From Akebia trifoliata (taxonomy: Eukaryota > Streptophyta > Magnoliopsida > Ranunculales > Lardizabalaceae), in NCBI GenBank assembly GCA_017979445.1, contig CM030716.1, forward strand, positions 15,705,443-15,769,442: a stretch of DNA of 64,000 nt, written 5' to 3'. Under the pieces are notes generated by a model. That model had not been told where the DNA came from. It did no database searches and saw nothing but the letters and a program-made list of their open reading frames with translations. How positions within the stretch are numbered: the stretch's first letter is position 1; every line of letters starts with the position of its first letter. This document shows, piece after piece, positions 1 to 11,999 of this stretch. A program made the translations under genes and the position numbers.

Positions 1-416
1 TAAGGGGTAGGTTGGTTGGGTTTTAGGAGGATTAAGGAGATGATGACTTGTGTTAGAAGAATGAGAAGATGAAGTGATTTAGATGGATTGATTGGTGAGA
101 AAGGGTATTAGATTGGAGATGAGGGGTATGGGTTTGATTTGTAAAAATGATTTCGTAAGAATTGATGAGAGGAGGTGTGGATTGTGATGTGAGTTGGTGA
201 AGTGTTTAGAGAAAGGTGATGGGTTAGGGTATGGGTTGTGATGTGGGTGGTTGGTTTTGTTTGGAAAGGGTGAGGTGGTTGTTTTTGAAGAGAGATGATA
301 TGGGTAGATGAATGTTAGAGAAAAGTGATAGAGGTAGGTGGTTAGATGAGGGAGGTAAGAAGGGGTGATGACATGTGTCATCTTTGATGATTAAGATGGT
401 GATTGGTTGATGTGGA
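1..416 (-). repeat. Host element H, 3' LTR, first part
   Basis: Bases 1-375 align with scattered differences to about 46902-47302, so this is the matching part of H's other LTR. Judging from that copy, the LTR begins about 1.2 kb before the window. It is strongly G/T-rich on the plus strand and I see no coding sequence. Element A interrupts it after base 416 and the LTR resumes at 19533. The minus orientation is inferred from H's pol genes. Confidence 0.75.
412..416. repeat. Target-site duplication of element A, left copy
   Basis: GTGGA directly precedes the first base of A's low-coordinate LTR. The matching GTGGG directly follows A's other end at 19533-19537. One mismatch in five fits an old insertion. 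Confidence 0.6.
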
Positions 417-3400
417 TGAAATCGCTTTGAGCCCCGTAGTCGTTCGCTAAAATAACGGATATGGGTCCAATTACGTATCTCGGGGATTTTTAAGGAATAG
501 GGAGTCGCCACTTAGTTTAGGTTTAGAAACATAGATAACTCCAAAATGAATCGGGTTGGTCCACGAGTAATGGGTAAGGGGACAGATTACGGGTTTCGGA
601 AGGTGGTAGGCATCGAACCCACCTGATCAAAATGATCAGTCTCTACTGCGATCCAAAAATATCCTACGGTCAACATTCAAGAACTAAAGGTCAAACTAGG
701 GTCCAATCATCATCAAATTGCATCGGATTTACTAAATAAATCTTATGGCTAAAATAATTACATTGTTTCTCGAGTGTCGCATAATAGAATCCCACAATTT
801 AATAAGGCTTACATGGCATTAAAAATTAATGGATCGATTTAGTCACATTTCGGAAGAGTATGAAACCGATTTAATGCCATGTATACAAAAATTAGAGAAT
901 CGACTCACATGCCCCAATTTCGTAAGAAAATTCAATTTTAAATTTCCAATGTACACAAAATCAGTTAGTCAACTCGATAATTTTGATTGAAGAAATTTTA
1001 ATTTTTTTAAATTGTCATGTGTATCAAAATTAGTGAATTAACCCATGCATTCTTAATCAACGAAATTTGATTTTTTTTTATGTCGCCACATGTACCAAAA
1101 ATCAGTGAGTTGACTCACAATTTATTAATCAAAAGAATCTTGATTTTTTTTGACTTGCCATGTGTATCAAATCGGTGAGTTAACCTACATGCCCAATTAA
1201 AAAAAAAGTTCAATTCAAATTTCCAATGTCCCCAAAATCAGTGAGTCGACTCACAATTTATTAATCAAAAGAATCTTGATTTTTTTTGGAATCGTCACGT
1301 GTATTAAATCCGTGAGTTAACCCACATACCCAATTTATAAAAAAAAAAATCAATTCAAGTTTTCAATGTCCCCAAAATCAGTAAGTCGACTCACAATTTT
1401 GATCAAGGAAATTTTGATTTTCCAAAATCACCACGTGCGCCAAACTTAATGAATTAGCCCATACATTTCTCAAAATCGACGAATTGATCCATTAATGTTA
1501 CAAAATGAGAAAATCAATCCGATAATATCAATTGGTTGATCTATTAATATTTCAGAAACTTTAAAAATTACCATCAGTGCCACGTACACCTCAAAAATCA
1601 GTGAATCCATTCAGATGCATAAAAAATTGAAATCAAGAATAAAATAAACAAGATGGAGGCATTAAACAAAAATATTCCCTTAAACTATCAATATGCAAAA
1701 GAAATAAATAAATAAATATATATTCTCCTACCCTATGGATGCGTCGAAACAAACGAAAAAACATGGAAACACATCTAAAAAAAATGTTTTAACCACACCA
1801 ATATGCTAAAACAAATAAACGATAAAACATAACAAAAATATGCAAAGGGGCAGATCTCCTCTACTCTTATCAGCATGCAAAAAAAAATTAAAAAAATTAA
1901 AAAAAATGAAAATTCTTCTAAGCCCATCAATATGCCATAGTATATATGAGAACATAAAGTACCAAAAAAAAAATTCTCCTTATTCTACAAATACAACAAA
2001 AGAAACATGCCATGAAAAATAAGGATGAAGCAAGAAAAAAAAATGAATCAAAATAAATTACTTATTGATCGGAGAACGACGAGTCGATTCCCTCAGGTAT
2101 GACCCGAAGACCTGTGAATATTCACTACTGTGGGGACCCGAGAGACGAGGGTAGAGATAGGAGCGTTCTTATATGCACAGTAACAGTGTTGCAGCGATGA
2201 CTTGAAAATATTGGCTGAGAAAAGTGTGGCTGTGTTGGGATGATGAATTGAAGAGGATTGGATGGTATAAAGGGGGTGATAGAGAGAGGGGACTGAGGAG
2301 GGCTATTGCAGCAATGGAGAAGAAAATGAGAGCTTAATAGAAGGCATAAGTGAAGATGGAGGCTAAGAGGGACATTGGGCAGTAAGGGGATTGTTTGGAG
2401 AGGTGCAGTGGAAGTTGAGGACGTTGTCAGTTTTACGGAGATGAAGAATGAGGTAAAGAAAGATGTGGTGTAGCTGTTGTAATTGAGTGAGGGAAAATAG
2501 GTTTTTTTTATTTTTATGGAAGGTAGCAACCATAAAAAAACATTCCTGTTTTTTCTATAAGTTGCTGGTTTTTTCTTTTTTTATGAAGAGAGAGGGTCGT
2601 CGGGACGTTAATGGAGGTTGACTTTAATGGTGAAAAGAAGAAGAGTTGGGATCTTGATGGAAGTGAAATGGGGGGAGGCTGAATTTATTGATGAAGAGAA
2701 GGAGAGTTGCATGTTTTTTTGTGAAAAAAATCTTTTTTTTTATGTCAACCAAGCCAAAAAACTTCTCTCCATAATGGTTCCTTCTCCCTCCTTTTATGGT
2801 GGTTCTTTCAACTAAAACCTTGAGAGAGGAAAATAGGGGAGAAATGGGAGAGAAGGTGGAGGGATGGGAGCAGTTATGGAAAAGAATGGAGTCAACTTCG
2901 TTGGAGAAGAAGCCAGCTAGTGAAGAGAGGAGTTAAGGAAAAAATAACGTGGGTTTGCCTACGTTTTTATTTTATTTATTATTTTCTCTCTGTTTTTTTT
3001 TTTTTTTTTGAAGAATGGAGGTGGGGGGGGGGGTATCCCACGTTACTCGTATTACGGTAGCCTGCCATTGTTAAGTTATAATTGGTTGATAAAATTGATT
3101 TTGGGTTTTGAATTTTAATCCGATTTTGAATTGAATTTCGATTGGATTTGGTCGATATTAATTTAATATTTAAGTTTGATATTTTAGATTAAATTTAAAT
3201 TTGTGTTTGGTTTTAAATTTCAAATTTTGATTTAATTTTAATTGGTTGTTAGTCGATTTTATTTTATTTTTGATAGGTTGATCGATTCGATTTAATTTTA
3301 CTTTTTTAATTGGTTGAATGGTTATTTACTTGATTTTCAATTTGATTTTGATTTTTTATTTTAATTGGTTTCTTTATTTTTAATTTGAACTTAATTTTTA

Positions 3401-4282
3401 TTTTGTATTTTAATTGAAATTTAATTTGATTTCCAATTTTAAATTGATGTTAAATTTTGAATTTGAATTTGATCTTGGTTAAATTTTAATTTAATTTTTA
3501 ATTTGAATTTTATTTTGATTTTTTCTTTAAATTTGATTTGAATTTTAAAATGGTTTCTTAGTTAAATTTTTTATTTGAATTTTATTTTCCTAGGGATCAG
3601 GGTCTCCATGTTAGAATTGGATATTGAGGGGCATTTTGGTCATTTTTATGAATTTTCTAAAATTTCTGTGTTTTCATCTATTTGGGTCTTGTTAGACTCG
3701 AAATCACATTCTGAGTGCAATGGAGTTAATTTCAATATTTTTCGAGGGTCCAAAATTTATGAGGGGCATTTTCGTTATTTTGATATTTTTTACAGATTTT
3801 TTCTCAAATTTCTCTATTTTCATCGATTTGGGTCCCGTTAGACTCGAAATCACATTCTGAGTGCAATGGAGGTACTTTCAAGATTTTTTGGAGATCCAAA
3901 ATATATTAAAGATATTTTTATTATTTTTGTGATTTTTACAGATTTTTACGAATTTTAGTATGAGGTTTCTTTCAGTCCCTATGTGGTTATTTCTAAGTTT
4001 CAAAGTCATATTTTCCTAGTATAGTAAAGTGTCTAAGTTGTCAAACTATGTAGTGAACCTATGCGTACGTGCTTGCTACGTTGGGCGTAAGATGTTGCGA
4101 TCCTAAGCGTGTGTAAACTTCTATTTTGAGTCGTGACGAGTAGGGGAATGAAAAGAACTAGAAACAGAAAGAATCAAGTAGTACTCACAGGCCTTCAAGT
4201 TCTCTATATTCATTACTAGGAATCCAAAACAATCGAGTGACGAATTGTCGAATTAGGTAGATGCAAAAATGGGTTGTCTACA
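417..4282 (-). repeat. Element A 3' LTR
   Basis: It aligns over its whole length with 15608-19532. In element sense it starts TGTAGACA (right border, plus-strand ...TGTCTACA at 4282) and ends ...GCGATTTCA at 417. It is AT-rich, with many short runs around TGATTTTTTT. Open frames inside, such as the serine-rich one at 2125-2529, lack recognisable domains, and I do not call them genes. Confidence 0.85.
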
Positions 4283-4300
4283 GATGCCCCTCTTTGGTAG
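4283..4300 (-). other. Polypurine tract of element A
   Basis: On the minus strand this reads CTACCAAAGAGGGGCATC and abuts the TGTAGA start of the 3' LTR. Elements B and C have nearly the same tract in the same place. A purine-rich tract here primes plus-strand DNA synthesis in LTR retrotransposons. Confidence 0.75.
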
Positions 4301-4639
4301 AGGGTGGAAGCAAAATAGATGCCCAATCTATTGTGTAAAATAGTGCGACATCCGAATGCCAAAGCTACTGACAATCCATTTTTCAAACTGATTCGGTATT
4401 TTGTCGACGCGTCCAGAGCTTTGAAGGTAACCTCTCAATGGAAAAATTGTCAAATCTTTGAATTTTGAAAAATTCTTCTTAACTAATGCGAATTCAATTC
4501 TAATGCACGTGTGTGCCATTGTGTAGTGATGATTTCGAAAATGCGTATCTCCATTCTGTCCATTCATGCTGGGAGGACAACAAACTTAACAATGAAAAAT
4601 TGTGTAAGGTTGACATAAAATCCGAGCAACGTATTTTTT

Positions 4640-5340
4640 TAATAAAAAAATCGAAGAAAATTAAGTAAGATCTGAGCATAAACTGAGCATAATCTGAGCA
4701 GGTTTGAGTATAATCCGAGACGAATCTCGACGGGTCTGAGCAAAATTCGAGAAAGAATCTCGACAGGTCTGAGCAAAATCTGAGCAGGGCTGAGTAAAAT
4801 TCGAGACGAATCTTGGTGGGTTTGAGCAAAATCCGAGAAGACCCTCGACAGCAACTGAGCAAAATCCAAGAAGACCTTCGACGGCATCTGAGCAAAATCT
4901 GAGAAAACTCTCAGTGGTATCTGAGAAAAATCTGAGAAAACCCTCAACGACTTCTAAGCAAAGTCTGAGAAAATCTTCGGTGGTATCTGAGCAAAATTGG
5001 AGAAAGAATCTTGATAGGTCTAAGTAAAATCCAAGAAATAATCTCGACAGGTAAGGGCAAAATCTGAAAAAGAATGTCGGCAGGTTTGAGCAAAATCTGA
5101 GCAGGTTTGAGTAAAGTCAGATGAATCTCGGTAGGTCTGAGCAAAGTCCGAGAAAATCCTCGGTGGTATCTGAGAAAAATCTGAGAAAGAATCTCGGCCG
5201 TTTTGAGCAAAATCCGAGAAAGAATCTCGACGGGTCTGAGCAAAATTCGAGAAAGAATTTCGACAGGTCTGAGAAAAATCCAAAAAAGAATCTCGGCAGG
5301 TCTGAGCAAAATCTGAGTAGGTTTGGGTAAAAGATTAGAG
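4640..5340. repeat. 33-bp tandem array in the 3' region of element A
   Basis: About 20 degenerate units follow the pattern TCTGAGCAAAATCCGAGAA then AGAATCTCGACGGG. The period is about 33 bp, with some shortened units. It lies between integrase and the polypurine tract. Because 33 is divisible by three, several frames stay open as 11-residue repeats, producing minus-strand ORFs of 87-135 codons that I treat as by-products. The same monomer family forms the array in element C and flanks the array in element B. Confidence 0.85.
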
Positions 5341-5344
5341 TAAA

Positions 5345-6540
5345 ATCTCATTCCATGGGAATCAATTTTTTTTTTTAAATGGTCAGGTCAACATTTTATC
5401 TTTCTTTGAACCTCAAGGGTTTTGAAAAAATGTTATCGAAAGGGTAACATTTAATTCTGGATTTTCCTTATCCTTTGGGGCTAAAATTGATCTGGCTTAA
5501 GAACAAAAAAATGCCCTTAGTTCAATATGACCTTACACTGAGAGTAATTGAATATGTTTTGAAAAGGCATGCCCCTAATGTAGGGGGAATAAATATGCTT
5601 CAGGAAACAGAAGAAGTGCCCCTCAATATGAAAATTAAAAGTTTTAGATTACCATAAGTGCAATAAGGATTCACTTTTAATTTTGACTTTATTGAAAATC
5701 ATGAGTCAGGCTCAACTGTTAGAAACAAATATTCATTTTTGAGATTCATCTCGGAGATCACGTTCTTTCCCCTTTGGCTCGCTTAAGGAAGTAAACTTTT
5801 TCAGATCAATTGTAGATGAGATACATGTGGCTTCTGAGTCTTTTGCCTGATTTAAGCTGGGTATTGAAGCTTGGTCATTCGAACTTCTAATGTTCTGACT
5901 CAGCTTATCTTTTCAGATTCTCGACTCGACGGAGATTTTCTTTTAATTGCTTTATTTTTTGCCTAGATTGCCTTTTCAGGTTTTCAATCTAGTGAGCAGG
6001 TTCTAATTTTTACCTAGACTGCCTTTTCAGATTTTCGATCTAGCAAGCCTACAATTTTCATTTTTCTTTGTTCTGATTGTTGCCAAGCCCGTCCTTCGGA
6101 TTTTCAACCTTGCGAGCTTGCCTTAATTTTTGCCTAAATTTCCCTTTCGGATTTTCAACTTAGCAGGCTCATTTTTTTTTTGAATTTCTGGAGTTACTGT
6201 CTGATCACTCTTGCTATTGTCCTTAACCTTTCCATGCAGTACTTAGGAGGACTTCCATAGGTGGGCTTAGGAGTAGGCTAAGAAAGAAAGGAGACTTGAG
6301 GCTCAAGAACCCGAATGCCCTTTGTGTGGCATTCCTTTAAAATAGTTTTCTTTTCCCTCGCCATTTTGATAATTTTTCTTTGTATATTTTTTTATCTTTG
6401 CGGGAAAACATATTTTTTATTTTTTTTTGAATTGGTCGGGCCTGAAGTAACTTCTCAAGTTGCCTACGTACCCCAAAATTTTGGGATCAGACCAAAACGT
6501 AGTTCGAACACATTCCCTCCCCTAGGTTAAGTAATCAGGC
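5345..6540 (-). other. Element A untranslated 3' region with CT-rich repeats
   Basis: No coding sequence is supported here. At about 5940-6180 there are four degenerate copies of a unit of about 60 bp built around CCTAGATTGCCTTTTCAGG and TTTTCAATCTAGTGAGC. The same block recurs at the equivalent place in element B (24830-25035) and element C (50690-51020), so it is an ancestral part of this family's 3' region. Confidence 0.6.
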
Positions 6541-6542
6541 TA

Positions 6543-6544
<2 letters not shown>

Positions 6545-6609
<65 letters not shown>
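6545..6609. repeat. (TA)n microsatellite in element A
   Basis: About 65 bases of nearly pure TA dinucleotide with one slip (AATA). It lies just beyond the 3' end of integrase. A similar tract occupies the homologous position in element C (51425-51465), while element B has none there. Confidence 0.95.
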
Positions 6610-6612
<3 letters not shown>

Positions 6613-6654
6613 AATGGCTACAAGGGACTGAGAAAGAAGATATTTAACTAGGTA

Positions 6655-7735
6655 ACAAGAAAATTGGTCCGACCGAAGATGACCTCAAATATAGTATTGC
6701 TTGATCTGGTTAAGGTTTGTCGATTCTGATAATTCGACGCCATCGTGTCGTGATCTTGAAGTTTGACGGCTTTCCTAGGCAGTACCTATTTGATAATGAA
6801 GATACCTCCCCAATTGGGCTTGAATTTACCCCTAAGATCGAAGATGGGTGCTCGGTTTTCTTTGAGTACTAGGTCCCCAAATTGTAAGTCACGAACTTTA
6901 ACCCTTTTATCAAATGCCTAAACAACTCTTCTCTGATAAGCTTGCACGTGATACAGAGCTCTAAGTCATTTTTCATTGATTAAATTCAACTCTTCATACT
7001 GGTGACGAACCCAGTCTGCTTCTGATAATAAACTTTCTATTAAAATCCTGAGGGACGGGATTTCCATTTCAACTAGTAAGATAGCTTCCATTCCGTATAC
7101 TAGTAAATAAGGGATTGTATCGAGGTACGACAGATCGCAAATGATAATTTTTCAAATCAATCCCTATGCGATTGACACATTTTTCTGATGATTGTCTTTA
7201 GATTCTTATTGGTTGCTTCAACTGCTTTGTTAGTTTGGGGACGGTAGGGTGATGATTTGTGGTGTCGTATCTTGCATTTTGAATATAAAGTAACAACTTC
7301 AACTTTGAAATGTGACCCATTATTAGATATTAGTTCAGAATGTACCCTATATTGACTGATAATATGTGTTTGGACGAACTTAGCTAATTTGGATGCAATG
7401 AGAACAGCATATGAAGTGGCCTTCACCCATTTTGGAAAATAATCAATGGCCACGAGAATGTACTCATGTACATTTGATGTTTTAGGTGTGATTTTGCCAA
7501 TTATGTCGATACCCCAGACAGAAAATGGCCATAGAGAAGTCAAACCAACTAACTGAGATGGAGGTACATGTATGAGGTTAGCATGTACTTGGCATTTATG
7601 GCTGGTCTTGACTAGGTGATGACAATCTGCTTCCATTGTTGGCCAATAATATCCCTGTCTCATGATTCGTTTTGCTAACATTTTCCCACTCATATGCAGT
7701 CTACAGTTTTCGGAATGCAACTCAGCCATTAACCA
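6655..7735 (-). pseudogene. Element A integrase, broken
   Basis: Integrase inserts the retrotransposon cDNA into chromosomes. The 190-codon stretch 7157-7729 holds the end of the zinc-binding region (CHHLVKTSHKCQ) and the catalytic core. The first Asp is present in WGIDIIG and the Glu in NKAVEATNKN, but the second Asp motif reads ISNNGSHF where ISDNGSHF is expected, so a catalytic residue is lost. The core ends at a stop that replaces the Trp after SHRD. The C-terminal part (YGMEAILLVEMEIPS, then GDLVLKENRAPIFD) continues to about 6655 in shifted frames. Typical Tat integrase, dead in this copy. Confidence 0.8.
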
Positions 7736-7889
7736 TTCGGCTTAATTTTCGTCAACACATGGTAAATGAATTCTATCATAAGACCTTTTATATAAGTTTT
7801 TAAGCACAGGATGAATTGGGAAGCGAATCTCTGTAGGGTTTGTCGTTTTTTCCTTGACGCTTCAAATGGGAACTCTTCTTTTTCCAATA

Positions 7890-8395
7890 CTTTCTAGATA
7901 TCAGTGTACCATAGCTTTCCGTCAGGGTGTCGAGCAGCGATGCCGACCTGATGGAAATATGCAAGTTTATCTTTGATTTCGACTATGATAGGCCTTAGTT
8001 CCATGCTTGAAGGTAAATGAATCATTGAAGAGAGAGTAGTCAGAGCGTCAACGAATTTGTTTTCTTTCCTTGTCAGATGTTGGAACAAGATGGTTTTGAA
8101 CTTCCTTACTAAATTTAGTAGATATTCATGATAGGATTTCAGTTTCATGTCCTTAGTTTTCCATTTTTCTAATGACTGATGTGTGACCAAGGTTGAATCT
8201 CCAAATACTTCAATTTCTGTGATACCTAGATTCAAAGTAGCCTCAAGCCCGGCGATGCATGCTTCGTATTCAACTGTATTATTAGTATTGGAGAAAGCTA
8301 GCTTAATAGCGATCGGGATGTGGCATCCTTCGGGAGAGAACAAGACTGTCCCTATTCCATACCCATTCTAATTCGCTGCTCTATCGAAGTATAAC
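7890..8395 (-). pseudogene. Element A archaeal-type RNase H (aRNH)
   Basis: A second, archaeal-type RNase H between the retroviral-type RNase H and integrase is a known Tat-lineage trait. The motifs are LYFDRAAN (first acidic residue), EYEACIAGLEA, and EVFGDSTLV, followed by KENKFVDALTTLSSM. A stop lies between the first strand (YFDRAAN, about 8370) and the rest (8343 down to 7894), so the domain is split. It would help degrade the RNA strand of the RNA/DNA hybrid or remove tRNA primers. Confidence 0.75.
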
Positions 8396-9715
8396 CGCCA
8401 TACTCGGTATCGTGATTCTTCTTCAAGGTTCAGGATATGTTCATCTAGGAATTGATCGATAGGTCTTGTTCTTTCTACTACTGGATGATCAGCGAAGTAT
8501 TCTGCTGCTGTTCTTTCCTTGATAGATTTCTGCGTAACATGCGTAATATCGAATTCTGATAACAACAACAACCACTGTGTAGTTCTTCTTGTCAATGCCG
8601 CCTTCTCGAAGAGATAATTTGGGGGGTCCATCCGAGATAACAGAATGACTGAATGAGAGAGCATGTAATGTCGAAGCCTTTGAGTAGCCCATACTAGAGC
8701 TAGGCAGGTCTTTTCGAGAGTTGAATACTTTCGATCATATTCTAACATCTTCTTGTTGATATAGTAGATAGCCCTCTCTTATGACTATCTTTGTCATACT
8801 GTGCCAGCATGCATCCCATAACTTCTTCCGTGACTGACAAGTAAAGGAGAAGAGATTCACCTGGGGTAGGCGAAACCAAAATGGGTGGATTTGAGAGATA
8901 TTCCTTAACTTGGTCGAAGGATTTTTGGCATTTCTCATTCCATATTGACGGCTCGTTCTTCTTGAGAAACTTGAATATAGGTTCGTATACATTCGTGAGT
9001 TGAGCGATGAATCTGCTGGTATACTGAATTCTGCCTGAGAACTCTTGAATATGCTTTTTAGTCTTAGGAGGTGTCATTTCTTGTATAGCTTTGATTTTTC
9101 CAGGGTCTACTTCGATCCCTTTTTGACTGATCATAAATTCTAACAATTTTCCAGAAGTCACTCCGAATAAGCACTTTTGCGGGTTAAGACGTAACTGGTA
9201 TTTTTGGATTCTTGTGAAAAACTTTTCTAGTGTAGTGACATGTCCCAATCGCTATTTGGATTTCCCTATCATGTCATCTACATAGACCTCGACCTCCTTG
9301 TGTATCATGCCATGCAATAAAGTCTAGCTGTTATCTGATAGGTAGTCCTAGTGTTCTTCAAACCAAAATGTATGACTTTGTAGCAAAAGATTCCCTATTA
9401 CGTGATGAATGAAGTCTTTTGCATGTCGCGAGGATCCATCTTTATTTGGTTATATCCCGAAAACCCATCCATAAACGAAAGCATGGCGTGCCTTGCTGTA
9501 TTATTGACCAATATATCTATGTGAGGCAATGGAAAGCTATCCTTTGGACTGGCCTTATTTAAATCTCTGAAGTCCACGCACATTCTCACTTTCTCATCTT
9601 TTTTAGGAACTGGAATTACATTAGCGATCCATTCTGGGTACTCTACCACTTCCAAGAATCTGGCATTGATATGCTTAGTGACCTCTTCTTTAATCTTCAA
9701 AGTCCATTATCGCTT
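8396..9715 (-). pseudogene. Element A reverse transcriptase and RNase H
   Basis: This copies element RNA into DNA. Three pieces are visible: 9398-9700 (VPKKDEKVRMCVDFRDLNKA, fingers and palm), a joint at about 9250-9290 encoding the catalytic VYVDDMIGKS motif followed by a stop, and 8742-9248 (thumb and connection, LRLNPQKCLFGV). The RNase H part follows in 8396-8748 (YSTLEKTCLALVWATQRLRH, then FDITHVTQKSIK). The YVDD box is intact, but at least three frame breaks separate the parts. Order and motifs match Tat-lineage pol. Confidence 0.85.
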
Positions 9716-10530
9716 CATACGTCGGAGTTTCTACTTTATTGATCGAGCATCGAGATGCAATGGAATCAATGTTGAACAATATCTGTACTTACTCCTAGCA
9801 TGTCCTCATAAGATTACATGAATACGTTTTTGAACCTTTTAAGCAAATCTACTATCCCTTCGCGTTCATCGGGAGATAAGATGACTCCAATTTGAATCTC
9901 TTAAAGATTTTCTTTAGTCCCGAGATTGACTAGTTCTGTGTCTTCCATTATAGGTTGATCTCGATGTTCATTTTCTTGTTCAAGTAATTTAATTAATTCG
10001 ATATGAGTCTCTTCGTCAAAAGATTCGTCATTCAAAGTCAAATTATCAATTAAATCATTATTGTACTCGGGGTAATCAAAAACTTCTTCTATTTCATTAA
10101 AGATAGATGGGATGACAGGACTTACTGCGAACTCTACAGACTTAACATGATTAGACTCAACATACAACAACGGACTCATTACATGGTAATTGGAAAGAGA
10201 CCCGACTGCAGGTTTGATTACAGACTGTGGGTTTTGAACACCACTCTTGACTGACAGGACTGACACATTTTCTTTTTCGACAAACATCTAAATAATATTG
10301 AGTGAATCCATGGTTGTTTGCCATTCATCTGCTCCTTCGAGTTCTTCAGATGCTCTGTCTTTTTCCTTATCAGGCCAACTCATCCCAAAGAAAATCTCAA
10401 ATTCTGGATGGCGAGTACCCGTGAGGTGATCGATGAAGAGTTCTGGAAAACTACAATAAGGGAATTCTTCCCCTGCTTTCACGAAGTGTCCATTAAGGGT
10501 TTTGCGATAAGATCTCATTTTGATCAGATC
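9716..10530 (-). pseudogene. Element A protease-RT linker
   Basis: An acidic, low-motif stretch of the polyprotein between protease and RT, open at 9901-10287 and 10288-10518 on the minus strand. Tell-tale parts are NVSVLSVKSGVQNPQSVIKP and TELVNLGTKE. It has no known enzymatic role. Its value is in alignment: the part around 10290 is one side of the deletion junction shared by elements B and C. Confidence 0.6.
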
Positions 10531-11300
10531 AATGACATGCCCTTATCTTATCGCGTTTGCCTTTTCTTTCCTTGTCTTCCAATATCGGGCCTAGTCTTCT
10601 TTGGTAGGTTCGTATCCCAATCCGAATGTCCTTACTACTGCTTGAATGGTTGGTGCAGTTTTTATCCCCTATTGTCTACAACCCAAGCCCATGCCTGGGA
10701 AGAATCTCATGCTTTTGAACATACTGGCCACACAACAGTTGAAAGTATTGTCGATAGGAACGAGCTCTTTTGCAGAATTATCCTATTGAACAACATGAAT
10801 ATTTTCAAATTCAAACCCTCTGAGTTGTATTTCTTTTTATTCGGGTTGAATTTTAGACAACGATTTATCCTTGATTTCTATATCGTTCACAATCTCCATA
10901 ATTTTGGCATCCCCATGAAGTATGATCACCAAACCGTCCTTGATGAATTTAATCTTCTAATGCAAATAGAAGGTACAACTTTAATCTGATGCAACCACGG
11001 TCTCCCTAGTAATAAGTTGAATGATGACTGAATATCAAAGACTTGGAATTCCACAGGAAAGTCTGCTATACCAATGGATATTTGTAGCTGTAAAATCCCT
11101 AGTACATCTCTTTTCGTATTATCGTAAGCTTTGACGCCTTGGCTAGTTGATTTGAAGTTTTCTGTTTTAAACCCGAGGTAAGTTGCGGTCTTCAAATGAT
11201 AGACATTTAGTGTACTTCCATTATCTACCAAGACTAGAGGGACTCTCATTCTATTGTATTCAATTGTAATGTGTAGCAACTTTGTGTGGCTCAACCCTTC
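10531..11300 (-). pseudogene. Element A retropepsin-like protease with G-patch-like tail
   Basis: Aspartic protease that would cleave the Gag-Pol polyprotein. In 10926-11294 the active-site motif is VLVDNGSTLNV, the DNGS form usual in Tat elements, followed by FNLLLGRPWLH. Downstream (10531-10925) the minus-strand reading continues with stops through FFPGMGLGCRQ, resembling the G-patch-like segment seen after protease in this lineage. The catalytic Asp is intact, but the frame is broken by stops. A 223-codon frame on the opposite strand is an antisense shadow. Confidence 0.75.
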
Positions 11301-11395
11301 TTTTGGGAATTCTGAGTCTAAGAAGGATAGACTATTTTCAGCATAGGTTGCCCCTACTAACTGGCTAGTTGATCTAAAGATGTGTCAAGGGAAAC

Positions 11396-11938
11396 TTAGG
11401 TTGTGCTTAATGCTTTGAGAACAGCTTCCCTGTGAGCTGTGGAGGCCATGAGCAAACCCCAAATTGAAATGTTAGCTCTTACTTTTTTTAGCTGTTTGAT
11501 CACAACTTCATCCTCTTCAATGGTTTCCTTGATGGAATCCAGTTTTTCTTTCCTTGCCAAAACTGTTGGATCGTTAACGCTGAGTTCTGGTGCTTTAAAG
11601 ACTCTACCTCCTAGTGTTACATGCTTGACTTCATCACAAGAGAGTGAAAATGGCTCGTCTTCTTCGGCCAACAAATAAAGATCTTCATTTGTTGTAGAGA
11701 ATGGATTTTTTGAGATCATTTGTGCCAAGAGATAGTTGGTATATGACGGGCTATCTTAGTGAGGTGGGAAAAGACAGTATGTCTCATCTTCGATTAGATC
11801 AAATGGCTCGTAGCTTGTGACATAGACTTCGTCAGTGAAAGTTATTCCAACAAGGGGATAGCTGGGCAGTTTGGCATAGATTGGGTGGATGAGAGAGATT
11901 GGATCGAATGATAATTGGGTATTAGAGACTATATTCAA
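11396..11938 (-). pseudogene. Element A gag-protease linker
   Basis: Polyprotein spacer between the gag knuckle and protease. The segment at 11396-11728 includes LKKVRANISIWGLLMAS then HREAVLKALS. An equivalent ISILGLLQKSKEHQEVLL block lies at the same place in element H. A further open piece at 11756-11938 is less conserved. No enzymatic function is assigned; recognition rests on position and the conserved block. Confidence 0.6.
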
Positions 11939-11999
11939 TGTTGGCAGAGGTTCATATATAGGTAGTGGATTGGTAGTGATATTTGGCAGTGTTGGGGTG

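Noticed and set aside
2125..2529. Serine/proline-rich minus-strand frame in A's LTR, with a partner at 17367-17705 in the other LTR
   Set aside because: The two copies differ by frameshifts and stops as LTR non-coding sequence would, and there is no known LTR-encoded protein in this lineage.
10318..10989. Plus-strand open frame of 223 codons
   Set aside because: It lies opposite the protease tail and linker of element A, whose minus-strand motifs (FNLLLGRPWLH, GMGLG) are clear. It has no domain of its own and is an antisense shadow.
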